From: DATIKM01 sp035477595
GTDB lineage: Bacteria > Armatimonadota > Chthonomonadetes > Chthonomonadales > CAJBBX01
Length of the DNA stretch: 64,000 nt
Assembly: GCA_035477595.1 (NCBI GenBank)
Contig: DATIKM010000033.1
Span: 8,889-72,888, forward strand
Direction: 5' to 3'
The position numbers and the translations under genes were made by a program. Under the pieces are notes generated by a model, which saw only the letters and a program-made list of their open reading frames with translations, had not been told where the DNA came from and ran no database searches. How positions within the stretch are numbered: the first letter of the stretch is position 1; each line of letters begins with the position of its first letter. Shown one piece after another: positions 35,715 to 43,402 of this stretch.

Positions 35715-37565
35715 TTGGAGGCCTGGCAGCGAACGGACGAGTGTGGCGCTCTGCGCGCGGTGGACATCGGCCGCACGGTCACCGTGAACGGCTGGGTCAA
35801 CGCGATCCGCGACCACGGTCAGCTCGTGTTCATCGATCTGCGCGACCGCACGGGTCTCGTGCAGGTGCGCGCGGGTGTGGCGCAGACCGGGGAGGGGCTA
35901 CTGGCTGCTGCCTCAGCGGTGCGGCCCGAGTACGTCCTGTCGGTGACGGGTGAGGTCCGTGCGCGCTGCGCGAAGGACGTGAACCCTCGACTGCCCACGG
36001 GGGAGATCGAGGTGGACCTTCGAGCGATCGAGGTCCTGTGCCCCTCGCGCCAGCCGCTGCCGTTCCAGCTCAGCGACGAGGCGATGATGGCGCAGGTGAA
36101 CGAGGAGCTTCGTCTCCGGCACCGCTACCTCGATCTGCGCAGGCCGCGCATGCAGGAGATGCTGCAACTGCGCCACGACGTGGTGACGGACATCCGCGCC
36201 TACCTCAACGCGAGAGCCTTCCTGGAGATAGAGACGCCCATCCTCACCAAGAGCACGCCGGAGGGGGCTCGCGACTACCTGGTGCCGTACCGACTGGAGC
36301 CGGGGCTCTTCTACGCGCTGCCGCAGTCGCCCCAGCAGTACAAGCAACTGCTCATGGTATCCGGCTGCGAGCGGTACTACCAGATAGCGCGCTCCTTCCG
36401 CGACGAGGCCCAGCGCGCCGACCGGCAACCGGAGTTCACACAGCTCGACCTCGAGATGTCCTTCGTCACGCAGGAGGACATCATGGAGCTTGCGGAAGGG
36501 CTGACGATCGACCTGGTCACGCGCCGCTCGCACAAGCGGCTTGGCGCGGTGCCGTTCACCCGGCTGACGTACGACCAGGCGATCGCGCGGTTCGGGTCGG
36601 ACAAGCCAGATCTGCGGATCGGGCTCGAGCTGGCTGACGTCGGCGAGGCTGTTCGGGGCTCGGAGTTGGGTGTTTTCCGCGCTGCTCTGGAATCCGGCGG
36701 ACAGGTCAAGGCGCTCCGCTATCCTGGCGGGGCTTCGCTCTCGCGCAAGGAGATCGACGATCTCACGGGTCTGGCCCGCGACGCGGGAGCAAAGGGACTG
36801 GCCCACCTGATGGTTGACGCAGCCGGCGTGCCGTCGTCGGCGGGCGCCCAGAGCTACGCGGCCGGGCCGTGGGCGGTTCGTGGCTCCATCGGGAAGTTCC
36901 TGGCGCAGCGCGAGTTGGAGGCATGCTTGCGATCGATTGACGCGGAGCCAGGTGACCTCGCGCTGTTCGTGGCGGACAAGCCGTCCGTGGTGGCCGCAGC
37001 GCTCGGCCGCCTGCGCGTGGAGGTCGGTCGCCGGCTGGCTCTTGCCGATCCGGACGTGCTTCACTTCTGCTGGATCACCGACTTCCCGCTGGTGCTCTGG
37101 GACGAGGAGCAGGGGGGCTGGGATGCGGCGCACCACCCGTTCACGATGCCGCATCCCGAGGACCTCGCGCTCCTCGAGAGCGACCCCGGGCGCGTGCGTG
37201 CGCAGAGCTACGACATCGTGTGCAACGGTGTGGAGTGGGCCTCCGGCTCGATTCGTGTCCACCGCGAGGACATCCAGGAGCGTGTGTTCGGCCTGCTCGG
37301 CATCTCGCCCGAAGCGCAGCGCCAGCGCTTCGGACACATGCTGGCGGCGTTTTCCTACGGCGCTCCGCCACACGGCGGCATCGGTCCGGGGATCGACCGG
37401 CTCCTCATGTTGATGACAGGCACGGACAACATCCGTGAGGTGATGGCGTTCCCGAAGATGGGCGAAGGCTTCGATCCGATGATGGGGGCGCCGTCTCCCG
37501 TCGATCCTGCCCAACTGGACGAGCTGCGGTTGCGTATCGTGGAGCGGGAGACCACATCGGGCTAG
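35715..37565 (+). CDS. aspS: Aspartyl-tRNA synthetase
   Basis: 616 residues, bacterial type. An N-terminal OB-fold anticodon domain (about 15-110: VTVNGWVNAIRDHGQLVFIDLR, split here as VTVNGWVN and HGQLVFIDLRD), the class II catalytic core with PEGARDYLVPYR and FRDEAQRADRQPEFTQLD, the inserted GAD domain (about 290-410), and the motif 3 block GGIGPGIDRLLML. Bacterial AspRS can be discriminating or not, and this cannot be settled by eye. The TTG start at 35715 is the only one near the conserved N-terminus and is preceded by GGGAGGG. It follows hisS. Confidence 0.96.
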   Translation: MEAWQRTDECGALRAVDIGRTVTVNGWVNAIRDHGQLVFIDLRDRTGLVQVRAGVAQTGEGLLAAASAVRPEYVLSVTGEVRARCAKDVNPRLPTGEIEVDLRAIEVLCPSRQPLPFQLSDEAMMAQVNEELRLRHRYLDLRRPRMQEMLQLRHDVVTDIRAYLNARAFLEIETPILTKSTPEGARDYLVPYRLEPGLFYALPQSPQQYKQLLMVSGCERYYQIARSFRDEAQRADRQPEFTQLDLEMSFVTQEDIMELAEGLTIDLVTRRSHKRLGAVPFTRLTYDQAIARFGSDKPDLRIGLELADVGEAVRGSELGVFRAALESGGQVKALRYPGGASLSRKEIDDLTGLARDAGAKGLAHLMVDAAGVPSSAGAQSYAAGPWAVRGSIGKFLAQRELEACLRSIDAEPGDLALFVADKPSVVAAALGRLRVEVGRRLALADPDVLHFCWITDFPLVLWDEEQGGWDAAHHPFTMPHPEDLALLESDPGRVRAQSYDIVCNGVEWASGSIRVHREDIQERVFGLLGISPEAQRQRFGHMLAAFSYGAPPHGGIGPGIDRLLMLMTGTDNIREVMAFPKMGEGFDPMMGAPSPVDPAQLDELRLRIVERETTSG

Positions 37566-37928
37566 CCTTGGTGTTCCAGCAGGTGGGTTCCTGGGGGATG
37601 GACCCAGATGCGATGTGGGTGGCAGCACGACACGCCTCTGAACGTGGCGCCCACCATCGCTCAGCGTCGTGAGAGCCGGCCGGGGTGATCGCCGGCAGCG
37701 TCTTCTGCCGCCGCGCAGCCATAGCCGACCTGCCGTAGCCGGTCGATGGGTGCGTCCGGCAGTGCCCGGCCCCAGCGTGTACCTCTCGGGGTGGGTCCAC
37801 GCTGCTGGGGTAGAGACCCAAGAACGCCCGAGGTGACCAGGCGGAAGGTTGGCGATGGCTGCGCGGCGAAGGTGGCACGCACGGAGGCAGCGGCGTCGCG
37901 ACTGGCGCTGGTCCGAGGGAGGGGCCCA
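37566..37928 (+). other. Intergenic region ahead of tdh, possibly a structured leader
   Basis: About 360 bases without a supported gene. CCCAGCGTG (37771-37779) can pair with CACGCTG-CT-GGG (37798-37809), giving a hairpin. Further downstream, AAGGTGGCACGCACGG (about 37868) vaguely recalls a T-box motif but does not match it. No glycine-riboswitch core is visible. I see no clear promoter. Confidence 0.35.
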
Positions 37929-38957
37929 GTGAGGGCGATCGTGAAGACGCGGCCTGCCCCCGGCGCGTCGTTGCTGGACGTGCCAGAGGCGCGGATTACC
38001 GCGAACGACCAGGTGCTCGTCCAGATGGAGGCGTGCTCCATCTGCGGCACCGACTACCACGTCTACCGGTGGGATGAGTGGTCCGCCGGGCGCGTGCGCC
38101 CCCCGCGGATCATGGGCCATGAGCTGGCCGGGCGGGTCATCGAAGTCGGCGCGGACGTGCATCACATGCGACCCGGTGATCGCGTTTCCGCCGAGTCGCA
38201 CTGGGTCTGCGGCCAGTGCTTCCAGTGCCGCAACGGCCAGCGCCACGTGTGTCGGCACACGCGGATCATGGGCGTCGACGCCGATGGATGCTTCTCCGAC
38301 CTGGTGGTCTTGCCCTCCGCCAGTGTCTGGGTGAACGACCCGTCGGTCCCGCCCGAGGTCGCCTGCGTTCAGGATCCCCTCGGCAACGCTGTCCATGCAG
38401 TCCTAGTCGATGAGATCGTGGGACGCACTGTTGCCGTGCTGGGGTGCGGACCGATCGGGCTCTTTGCTGTCGCCGTGGCACGCTCCTGTGGCGCAGTACG
38501 AATTGTGGCCACCGATTCGCGGCCCTTCCGGCTGGACCTCGCGCGCCGTCTGGGCGCAGATGACGCTATCGACATCACCGCGTGCAACCCCGTCACTGTC
38601 GTGCGCGACATGACGTCGGGGCTGGGCGTCGACGTGGTGCTGGAGATGTCGGGAGCCCCCGTAGCCGTCCGGCAGGCGATGGAGATGGTCAGGGCCGGAG
38701 GCCGCGTGTCGCTGATGGGCATTCCGTCACGAGAGGTGGGCCTGGACGTGGGGTCCATGATCTTCAAGGGCCTCACCGTTCACTGCGTGGTGGGCCGCCG
38801 GCTCTACGAGACATGGGACACGATGCGCTCCATGCTGTCGGCAGGTCACCTCGACGTGGCGGCGGCGATCACTCACCAGATTCCCTTCGAGGAGTACGAG
38901 GAGGGCATGGCTCTCATGCGGGAAGGTCTGTGCGGGAAGGTCGTCTTCCGGCCGTGA
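37929..38957 (+). CDS. tdh: L-threonine 3-dehydrogenase
   Basis: 342 residues, as in E. coli Tdh (341). Zinc-dependent medium-chain dehydrogenase that oxidises L-threonine to 2-amino-3-ketobutyrate. The catalytic zinc Cys is C39 in ACSICGTD, GHELAGRVIEVG follows, and the structural zinc lobe has CGQCFQCRNGQRHVC. The NAD-binding loop is VAVLGCGPIGLFAV. GTG 37929 (MRAIVKTRP) is chosen because GGGAGG stands seven bases before it and the length then fits. kbl, encoding the next enzyme, begins 55 bases downstream. Confidence 0.92.
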   Translation: MRAIVKTRPAPGASLLDVPEARITANDQVLVQMEACSICGTDYHVYRWDEWSAGRVRPPRIMGHELAGRVIEVGADVHHMRPGDRVSAESHWVCGQCFQCRNGQRHVCRHTRIMGVDADGCFSDLVVLPSASVWVNDPSVPPEVACVQDPLGNAVHAVLVDEIVGRTVAVLGCGPIGLFAVAVARSCGAVRIVATDSRPFRLDLARRLGADDAIDITACNPVTVVRDMTSGLGVDVVLEMSGAPVAVRQAMEMVRAGGRVSLMGIPSREVGLDVGSMIFKGLTVHCVVGRRLYETWDTMRSMLSAGHLDVAAAITHQIPFEEYEEGMALMREGLCGKVVFRP

Positions 38958-39012
38958 CGATCGGGCGCGCCGCCCGCAAGGTTGCGGCTGGCCAAGGAGG
39001 CGCCGCATCGCG

Positions 39013-40206
39013 ATGAACTCCACTCTCCAGGCTTGGCTCGACGCTCAGTTGTCGGATCTGCACGCGCAGCACCTCTACCGCCCGCTGGTCGAGCTGCAGA
39101 GCCCGCAGGGCGGGTCGATCGAAGTCAACGGCAAGCGGGTCATCAACCTGTCCTCGAACAACTACCTCGGGCTGGCCAACCACCCGGCGGTCAGGGAAGC
39201 CGCGATCCGTGCCATTGAGCAGTGGGGGGTCGGCGCAGGCGCGGTGCGCACGATCATCGGCACGATGTCGCTCCACCAGGAGATGGAGCGCCGCCTGGCA
39301 GCCTTCAAGCACACGGAGGCAGCCATCGTGTTCCAGTCGGGCTTCACGGCCAACGCGGGCACGATTCCGGCGCTAGTGACATGCGACGACGCGATCATCT
39401 CGGACGAGCTCAACCACGCGAGCATCATCGACGGATGCCGCCTCGCCGGGCTGCCCTCAGAGCAGCGGCCAGTCTACCGCCATTGCGACATGGACTCGCT
39501 CCGCGAGACTCTCCGGTGCGTGCCGGGAGCGAGGAAGCGTCTGATCGTCACCGATGGCGTCTTCAGCATGGACGGAGATATCGCCCCGCTGCCAGATATC
39601 GTCTGCCTAGCGGAGGAGTACGACGCGGCCATCATGGTCGACGACGCGCACGGTTCGGGTGTGCTCGGGGGCGGGAGGGGCACGGCTTTCGGGTTTGGGG
39701 TCCACGACCGCATCGATGTTCAACTTGGGACGCTCTCGAAGGCTGTGGGCGTGATGGGGGGATACATCGCCGGCTCCGCGCGCTTGCGGGACTGGCTGAC
39801 GCAGCGCTCCCGCCCATTCCTCTTCAGCACCGCGCACCCGCCGGCAGTGTGCGGCGCGGTGATCGCGGCCCTCGAGCTCATGGAGCGGGATTCGAGCCTC
39901 ACCGACCGGCTCTGGCACAACACGCGGCTCTGGCAGGGCGGCCTGCGCGAACTGGGCCTCGACCTCGGCGTCACGCAGACGCCGATCACGCCGATCATCG
40001 TGGGAGACGAGGCGGCCGCGCAGCGGCTGCAGCACGACCTCTTCGAGGAGGGAGTGCTTGCGATGTCGGTCGTCTTCCCGACCGTCGCCCGCGGGCGAGC
40101 GCGGGTACGCACGATGCCGAGCGCAGCCCTCACCGAGGAGGAGATCGCCGACGCGCTCACCGCGGTCAAGCGCGTCGGCGGGCGGATGGGTCTCATCAAG
40201 GCGTAG
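39013..40206 (+). CDS. kbl: Glycine C-acetyltransferase (2-amino-3-ketobutyrate CoA ligase)
   Basis: 397 residues. PLP enzyme of the alpha-oxoamine synthase family that splits 2-amino-3-ketobutyrate with CoA into glycine and acetyl-CoA, completing threonine breakdown started by Tdh. Visible: NNYLGLANHP, GVGAGAVRTIIGTM, DELNHASIIDGCRL, VDDAHGSGVLG, and the PLP lysine in TLSKAVGVMGGY. BioF and HemA share the fold, but the tdh neighbour and the RTIIGTMSLHQEME block favour Kbl. AAGGAGG precedes the ATG, with a rather long spacing. Confidence 0.93.
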   Translation: MNSTLQAWLDAQLSDLHAQHLYRPLVELQSPQGGSIEVNGKRVINLSSNNYLGLANHPAVREAAIRAIEQWGVGAGAVRTIIGTMSLHQEMERRLAAFKHTEAAIVFQSGFTANAGTIPALVTCDDAIISDELNHASIIDGCRLAGLPSEQRPVYRHCDMDSLRETLRCVPGARKRLIVTDGVFSMDGDIAPLPDIVCLAEEYDAAIMVDDAHGSGVLGGGRGTAFGFGVHDRIDVQLGTLSKAVGVMGGYIAGSARLRDWLTQRSRPFLFSTAHPPAVCGAVIAALELMERDSSLTDRLWHNTRLWQGGLRELGLDLGVTQTPITPIIVGDEAAAQRLQHDLFEEGVLAMSVVFPTVARGRARVRTMPSAALTEEEIADALTAVKRVGGRMGLIKA

Positions 40207-40219
40207 GAGGCGCAGGCCG

Positions 40220-40483
40220 ATGGCGAGCTTGATCGACAAGTACCTCCGCCACGAAGTAGAGGTGCTCTACCTCACCGATACCGCGACGTACCGCGACCGA
40301 GGCCAGCTTACCGACGCCGGGGACGGCTGGTTGGAGCTCACCAAGCCGAGCGGCGAGACCTTCGCAGTACCGATGACCGCCGTGCGGCTGCTCAAGGTCA
40401 TAGGTACGCCCAACCCGGAGGCCACGCGCCTTCTGAGGCCGGCGACAGACAGGCAGGACGAACAGGAGCAGCGGAAGGGCTGA
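40220..40483 (+). CDS. Small Sm-like hypothetical protein
   Basis: 87 residues. After LIDKYLRHEVEVLYLTD the sequence alternates strands in the way of an Sm/Hfq-type fold: a charged helix, VEVLYLTDTATYRDRGQL, GDGWLELTKPSG, then FAVPMTAVRLLKVIG. The tail is charged. No family can be named with certainty. It starts 13 bases after kbl, with GGAGG upstream, and is followed 26 bases later by the isomerase-like gene, so all four genes probably share an mRNA. If Sm-like, it could bind RNA. Confidence 0.6.
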   Translation: MASLIDKYLRHEVEVLYLTDTATYRDRGQLTDAGDGWLELTKPSGETFAVPMTAVRLLKVIGTPNPEATRLLRPATDRQDEQEQRKG

Positions 40484-40509
40484 CCGCCCTCCGAAAGGGA
40501 GACGAACCG

Positions 40510-41334
40510 ATGGCGCTTCGTGACATGGCGATAGGCGTGTTCGTACACGGCGACCCGATTGCCGCGATCCGCAAGGTTAAGTCGCTTGGGCTCGACAACT
40601 GCCAGATGCTCTTTCCTGGTCCGGAGTGGAGCACGCCGGAACAAGTTGCGCGCCTCCGGGCGGAGATGGAGAGCGCTGGTGTCACGGTGACCTGTGTATT
40701 CAGCGGCTTTCCGGGTGAGAGTTACGCGGACATCCCGACCATACGCGACACGGTCGGCTTGGTGCCGGAGGGCACGCGCTCCGCGCGAGTCGACATGTCG
40801 CTTGAGCATGCGGCCTTCGCCAGGGCCGTCGGGGCTCCGGTGCTGGCCTCCCACATTGGCTTCGTTCCCGATGACCACGCCGATCCGGTCTACGTTGCGG
40901 TGGTGGAAGCGGTCCGCCGAATCTGCGACCGCTGTGCGGAGCTCGGTCTCAGGTACGCCCTTGAGACGGGGCAGGAGCGCGCACCTGTCCTGCTGCAGTT
41001 CCTGAGGGATGTCGACCGGCCGAACCTCGGAGTGAACTTCGACCCCGCCAACATGATGCTCTACGGCTCCGGGGACCCCATCGAGGCGCTCGGCATGGTG
41101 GGTGAGTACGTGATTGGAGCCCACTGCAAGGACGGCGACTACCCGACGGAGCCGGGCACGCTGGGGACCGAGTACCCTCTTGGACAGGGCAAGGTCGGTT
41201 TCCCGCGCTTCATCGGCAAGCTTAAGGAGCTGGGATACCGCGGGCCGCTCACCATCGAGCGCGAGATTGAGGGAGATCAGCAGACTCGGGACATCGTGGC
41301 AGCGGTCGCCATGTTGGAGAGCATCCGCGGCTGA
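40510..41334 (+). CDS. Xylose-isomerase-like TIM-barrel protein (sugar phosphate isomerase/epimerase family)
   Basis: 274 residues. The AP-endonuclease-2/xylose-isomerase-like barrel is recognisable from GLDNCQMLFPGP, the metal-site His in ASHIGFVPDD, ALETGQE with a metal-ligand Glu, LGVNFDPANMMLYG, and the final IEREIEGD. Members isomerise or epimerise keto sugars or inositol derivatives. The substrate is unknown. GGGAG precedes ATG 40510. The neighbours tdh-kbl do not explain it. Confidence 0.82.
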   Translation: MALRDMAIGVFVHGDPIAAIRKVKSLGLDNCQMLFPGPEWSTPEQVARLRAEMESAGVTVTCVFSGFPGESYADIPTIRDTVGLVPEGTRSARVDMSLEHAAFARAVGAPVLASHIGFVPDDHADPVYVAVVEAVRRICDRCAELGLRYALETGQERAPVLLQFLRDVDRPNLGVNFDPANMMLYGSGDPIEALGMVGEYVIGAHCKDGDYPTEPGTLGTEYPLGQGKVGFPRFIGKLKELGYRGPLTIEREIEGDQQTRDIVAAVAMLESIRG

Positions 41335-41352
41335 CGGACGGCGCCGCGCTTG

Positions 41353-41382
41353 TTGACACATGCCGAGGGCGTTCGGTATAAC
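41353..41382 (+). promoter_or_regulatory. Promoter of the thioredoxin gene
   Basis: TTGACA (41353-41358), an 18-base spacer, TATAAC (41377-41382), about 50 bases before the start. Confidence 0.75.
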
Positions 41383-41431
41383 GCGCCTGAGCGCGCACGG
41401 CTAGCGACGCATAGCCGGCAGGAGGGCACGC

Positions 41432-41764
41432 ATGAGCAGGGCGGCTGCGGTCACGGCGGACACGTTCGATACGGAGGTGCTCCACTCAACGATGCCTGTC
41501 GTTGTTGACTTCTGGGCGGAGTGGTGTGGGCCCTGCCGGATGGTCGCCCCGCACCTGGACGCGATCGCTGAGGAGTACGCCGGCAAGGCGAAGGTCGTCA
41601 AGGTGAACGTCGACGAGGAGCCAGACCTCGCGGGCCGCTACAACGTGATGTCGATCCCCACACTGCTGTTCATCAAGGACGGCAAGGTTGTCGACCAGTC
41701 CGTCGGCGCCGAGCCGAAGTCAGCAATCGTGTCGCGACTGGAGAAGGTGCTGCAGAGCGCCTGA
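41432..41764 (+). CDS. trxA: Thioredoxin
   Basis: 110 residues. WCGPC with redox Cys at 32 and 35, the cis-Pro region SIPTLLFIKDG and the VVVDFWAEWCGPC entry strand are those of a standard thioredoxin. It reduces protein disulfides, including that of ribonucleotide reductase (nrdJ is in this window). GGAGG precedes ATG 41432. It has its own promoter, and the TPP riboswitch begins about 20 bases after its stop. Confidence 0.95.
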   Translation: MSRAAAVTADTFDTEVLHSTMPVVVDFWAEWCGPCRMVAPHLDAIAEEYAGKAKVVKVNVDEEPDLAGRYNVMSIPTLLFIKDGKVVDQSVGAEPKSAIVSRLEKVLQSA

Positions 41765-41782
41765 GGGCGCCACACAACAGCA

Positions 41783-41875
41783 TAAGGCTGGGGGTGCCGG
41801 GGCGACCGGCTGAGACTCCGCATGGTGCGGGGAACCCTTGGAACCTGATTCGGGTAATGCCGACGGAGGGAAGCG
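41783..41875 (+). promoter_or_regulatory. TPP (thiamine pyrophosphate) riboswitch
   Basis: The conserved THI-element parts are all present and in order: GGGGTGCC, CTGAGA (41810-41815), ACCCTTGGAACCTGAT (41834-41849), TAATGCC (41855-41861) and a closing GGAGGGAAGC. A terminator-like hairpin follows 15 bases later, so binding of TPP would stop transcription. The first gene after it is a prepilin-like gene; thiamine pyrophosphokinase and a symporter come after that. Confidence 0.95.
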
Positions 41876-41889
41876 TCATCGCGTCGTCG

Positions 41890-41925
41890 CGTCGCCGCCA
41901 CTCCTGCCGGAGGGCGGCGACGTTT
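41890..41925 (+). terminator. Terminator-like expression platform of the TPP riboswitch
   Basis: CGTCGCCGCC (41890-41899) pairs perfectly with GGCGGCGACG (41913-41922), with an inner CTCC-TGCC-GGAG helix, and TTT follows. Position and shape fit an intrinsic terminator operated by the aptamer. Confidence 0.65.
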
Positions 41926-42006
41926 GGCATGTGGCTGTCCCCCCGGATGGGGTGCGTGGGACCTCTGGAGGAGCCCGACCAACGCCATGGCTTCGGGAGG
42001 CCTCAG

Positions 42007-42747
42007 ATGCACCGCAGAACAAGCGCCTTTACGCTGGTCGAGCTGCTAGTCGTCATAGCCATAGTCGCGATATTGGCTGCGATCCTCTTCCCCGTTCTCC
42101 TCCAGGCCCGGGAGAAGGCTCGCGAGACCACGTGCGTCAGCAACGCGCGACAGATCGGCATGCAGGTCCGCATGTATGCTCAGGACTACGACGAGACCAT
42201 GCCGATCTTCTACGCCTACAACAGCCAGCCGCCGGCGGGCGACCCCGGTCATGAAGGAGTAGAGCTGCTCATCCTGCCATATGGCAGGAGCAGGGACGTC
42301 TTCCGCTGTCCCATTGATGCTGGGGGGCCAGCTGTCACCGACCCAACCTTCGGGTGCCCGGGGCGCACCTCGTACTACGCCTGCTACGGCTCCAGCTACC
42401 GCTTCAGCAGAGGCGGCTTCACGATCGTGGCCGGGGAGTCGCACCAGAACAACGTCCTCCTTACCTACGACCAGATGGTGACGGACGCCTCCTTTGTGGT
42501 TCCATCCGAGACACGGATCATCCGCGACGAGATGTTCCCCTTCTTCGTTCAGGAGCGATACGGCTACTATCCGGACTACTTCCGACGATGGCACGCACGC
42601 GGCGGCACGGTGATCTTCGCGGACGGCCACGCTCGCTTTACGGTCAGCGACGACGCGTTTGATCGTCAGATCGTGTGCGCCGCCGGCGGACGGAGCGGAG
42701 AACGGAATCCGGCCACCGGCGAGCTCTTCTACTGGGAGTGCGATTGA
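42007..42747 (+). CDS. Prepilin-type N-terminal domain protein with H-X9-DG motif
   Basis: 246 residues. MHRRTSAFTLVELLVVIAIV is a type IV prepilin N-terminus (20 residues): short basic leader, then the hydrophobic helix with Glu at +5 after the cleavage site. The residue before the cut is Ala, where Gly is usual. The C-terminal H-X9-DG motif spans residues 196-207 (H196, D206, G207 in FADGHARF). Such proteins are abundant pseudopilin-like surface or secretion proteins in Armatimonadota, Planctomycetota and relatives. GGGAGG stands six bases before ATG 42007. It lies directly downstream of the TPP riboswitch, which is unexpected. Confidence 0.88.
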   Translation: MHRRTSAFTLVELLVVIAIVAILAAILFPVLLQAREKARETTCVSNARQIGMQVRMYAQDYDETMPIFYAYNSQPPAGDPGHEGVELLILPYGRSRDVFRCPIDAGGPAVTDPTFGCPGRTSYYACYGSSYRFSRGGFTIVAGESHQNNVLLTYDQMVTDASFVVPSETRIIRDEMFPFFVQERYGYYPDYFRRWHARGGTVIFADGHARFTVSDDAFDRQIVCAAGGRSGERNPATGELFYWECD

Positions 42748-43402
42748 TGACAGTGCCGAATGGGAGGCAACCACGCGCGCTCTGATTGTTGCGAACGGTG
42801 TCGCGCCTCCGGCCGCCTACCTGCGCCGCCTGGCGGAGGCTGCAGACCTTGTGGTCGGTACCGACGGCGGAGCGCTGAAGGCGCTGCGGGCAGGCGTCCC
42901 GCCACACATCGTGCTGGGCGACATGGACTCGCTTCCTGCGGATCGCAGGGAGCAGCTGGCTGGAGCCCAGTGGGTTGCGGCGCCCGATCAGGAGGCGAGC
43001 GACCTTGAGAAGGCCGTCCATCACTGCGTGGACCTCGGGGCGACGGAGATCCGGATGGCGGCTGCCGGCGGGGGGCGCATAGACCATCTGCTCGCTGCAT
43101 ATTCGGTGATGGTTGGCATGGCCGGGCGCGTGGACGTACGCCTCTGTGAGCCGCGCGCCGAGGCGATGGCCGTGGCTGGCGACGCAGCGATCTACGGCGC
43201 TGCGGGCAATACGCTGTCGCTGGTTGCGATGGCCCCTGTGCGGAGCGTCTGGCTCGACGGGGTTCGGTGGCCCCTGAGGGACGAGGCCCTCCTGCCCGGC
43301 TCGCGCGGAGTGAGCAACCGGATGGAGACCGGCATTGCGCGGCTTCGGGTCGAGGGAGGCACGCTCATCGTGTGCCGCCTGTGGTCGGGGCGCGGCGGGT
43401 GA
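42659..43402 (+). CDS. thiN: Thiamine pyrophosphokinase
   Basis: About 210-247 residues. It transfers pyrophosphate from ATP to thiamine, making TPP, the ligand of the upstream riboswitch. GTDGGALKALRAG, VLGDMDSL, DQEASDLEKAVHH and GGGRIDHLLA are the family's active-site motifs. The start is a problem. The only canonical start codon in frame is TTG 42659, inside the prepilin gene and without a ribosome site. The conserved part begins at about 42776, and GGGAGG (42762-42767) sits five bases before an in-frame ACG at 42773. I give the outer limit. It couples to the symporter by GTGA. Confidence 0.85.
   Translation: MIVRSCAPPADGAENGIRPPASSSTGSAIDDSAEWEATTRALIVANGVAPPAAYLRRLAEAADLVVGTDGGALKALRAGVPPHIVLGDMDSLPADRREQLAGAQWVAAPDQEASDLEKAVHHCVDLGATEIRMAAAGGGRIDHLLAAYSVMVGMAGRVDVRLCEPRAEAMAVAGDAAIYGAAGNTLSLVAMAPVRSVWLDGVRWPLRDEALLPGSRGVSNRMETGIARLRVEGGTLIVCRLWSGRGG

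Noticed and set aside
37860..37885. T-box-like AAGGTGGCACG before tdh
   Set aside because: It lacks the ACCGCG half of the motif and no terminator or antiterminator can be built around it.
35913..38396. A minus-strand open frame of 827 codons
   Set aside because: It lies opposite aspS and the start of tdh, both certain genes. Its His-, Arg- and Ala-rich product is what the complement of high-GC coding sequence gives.
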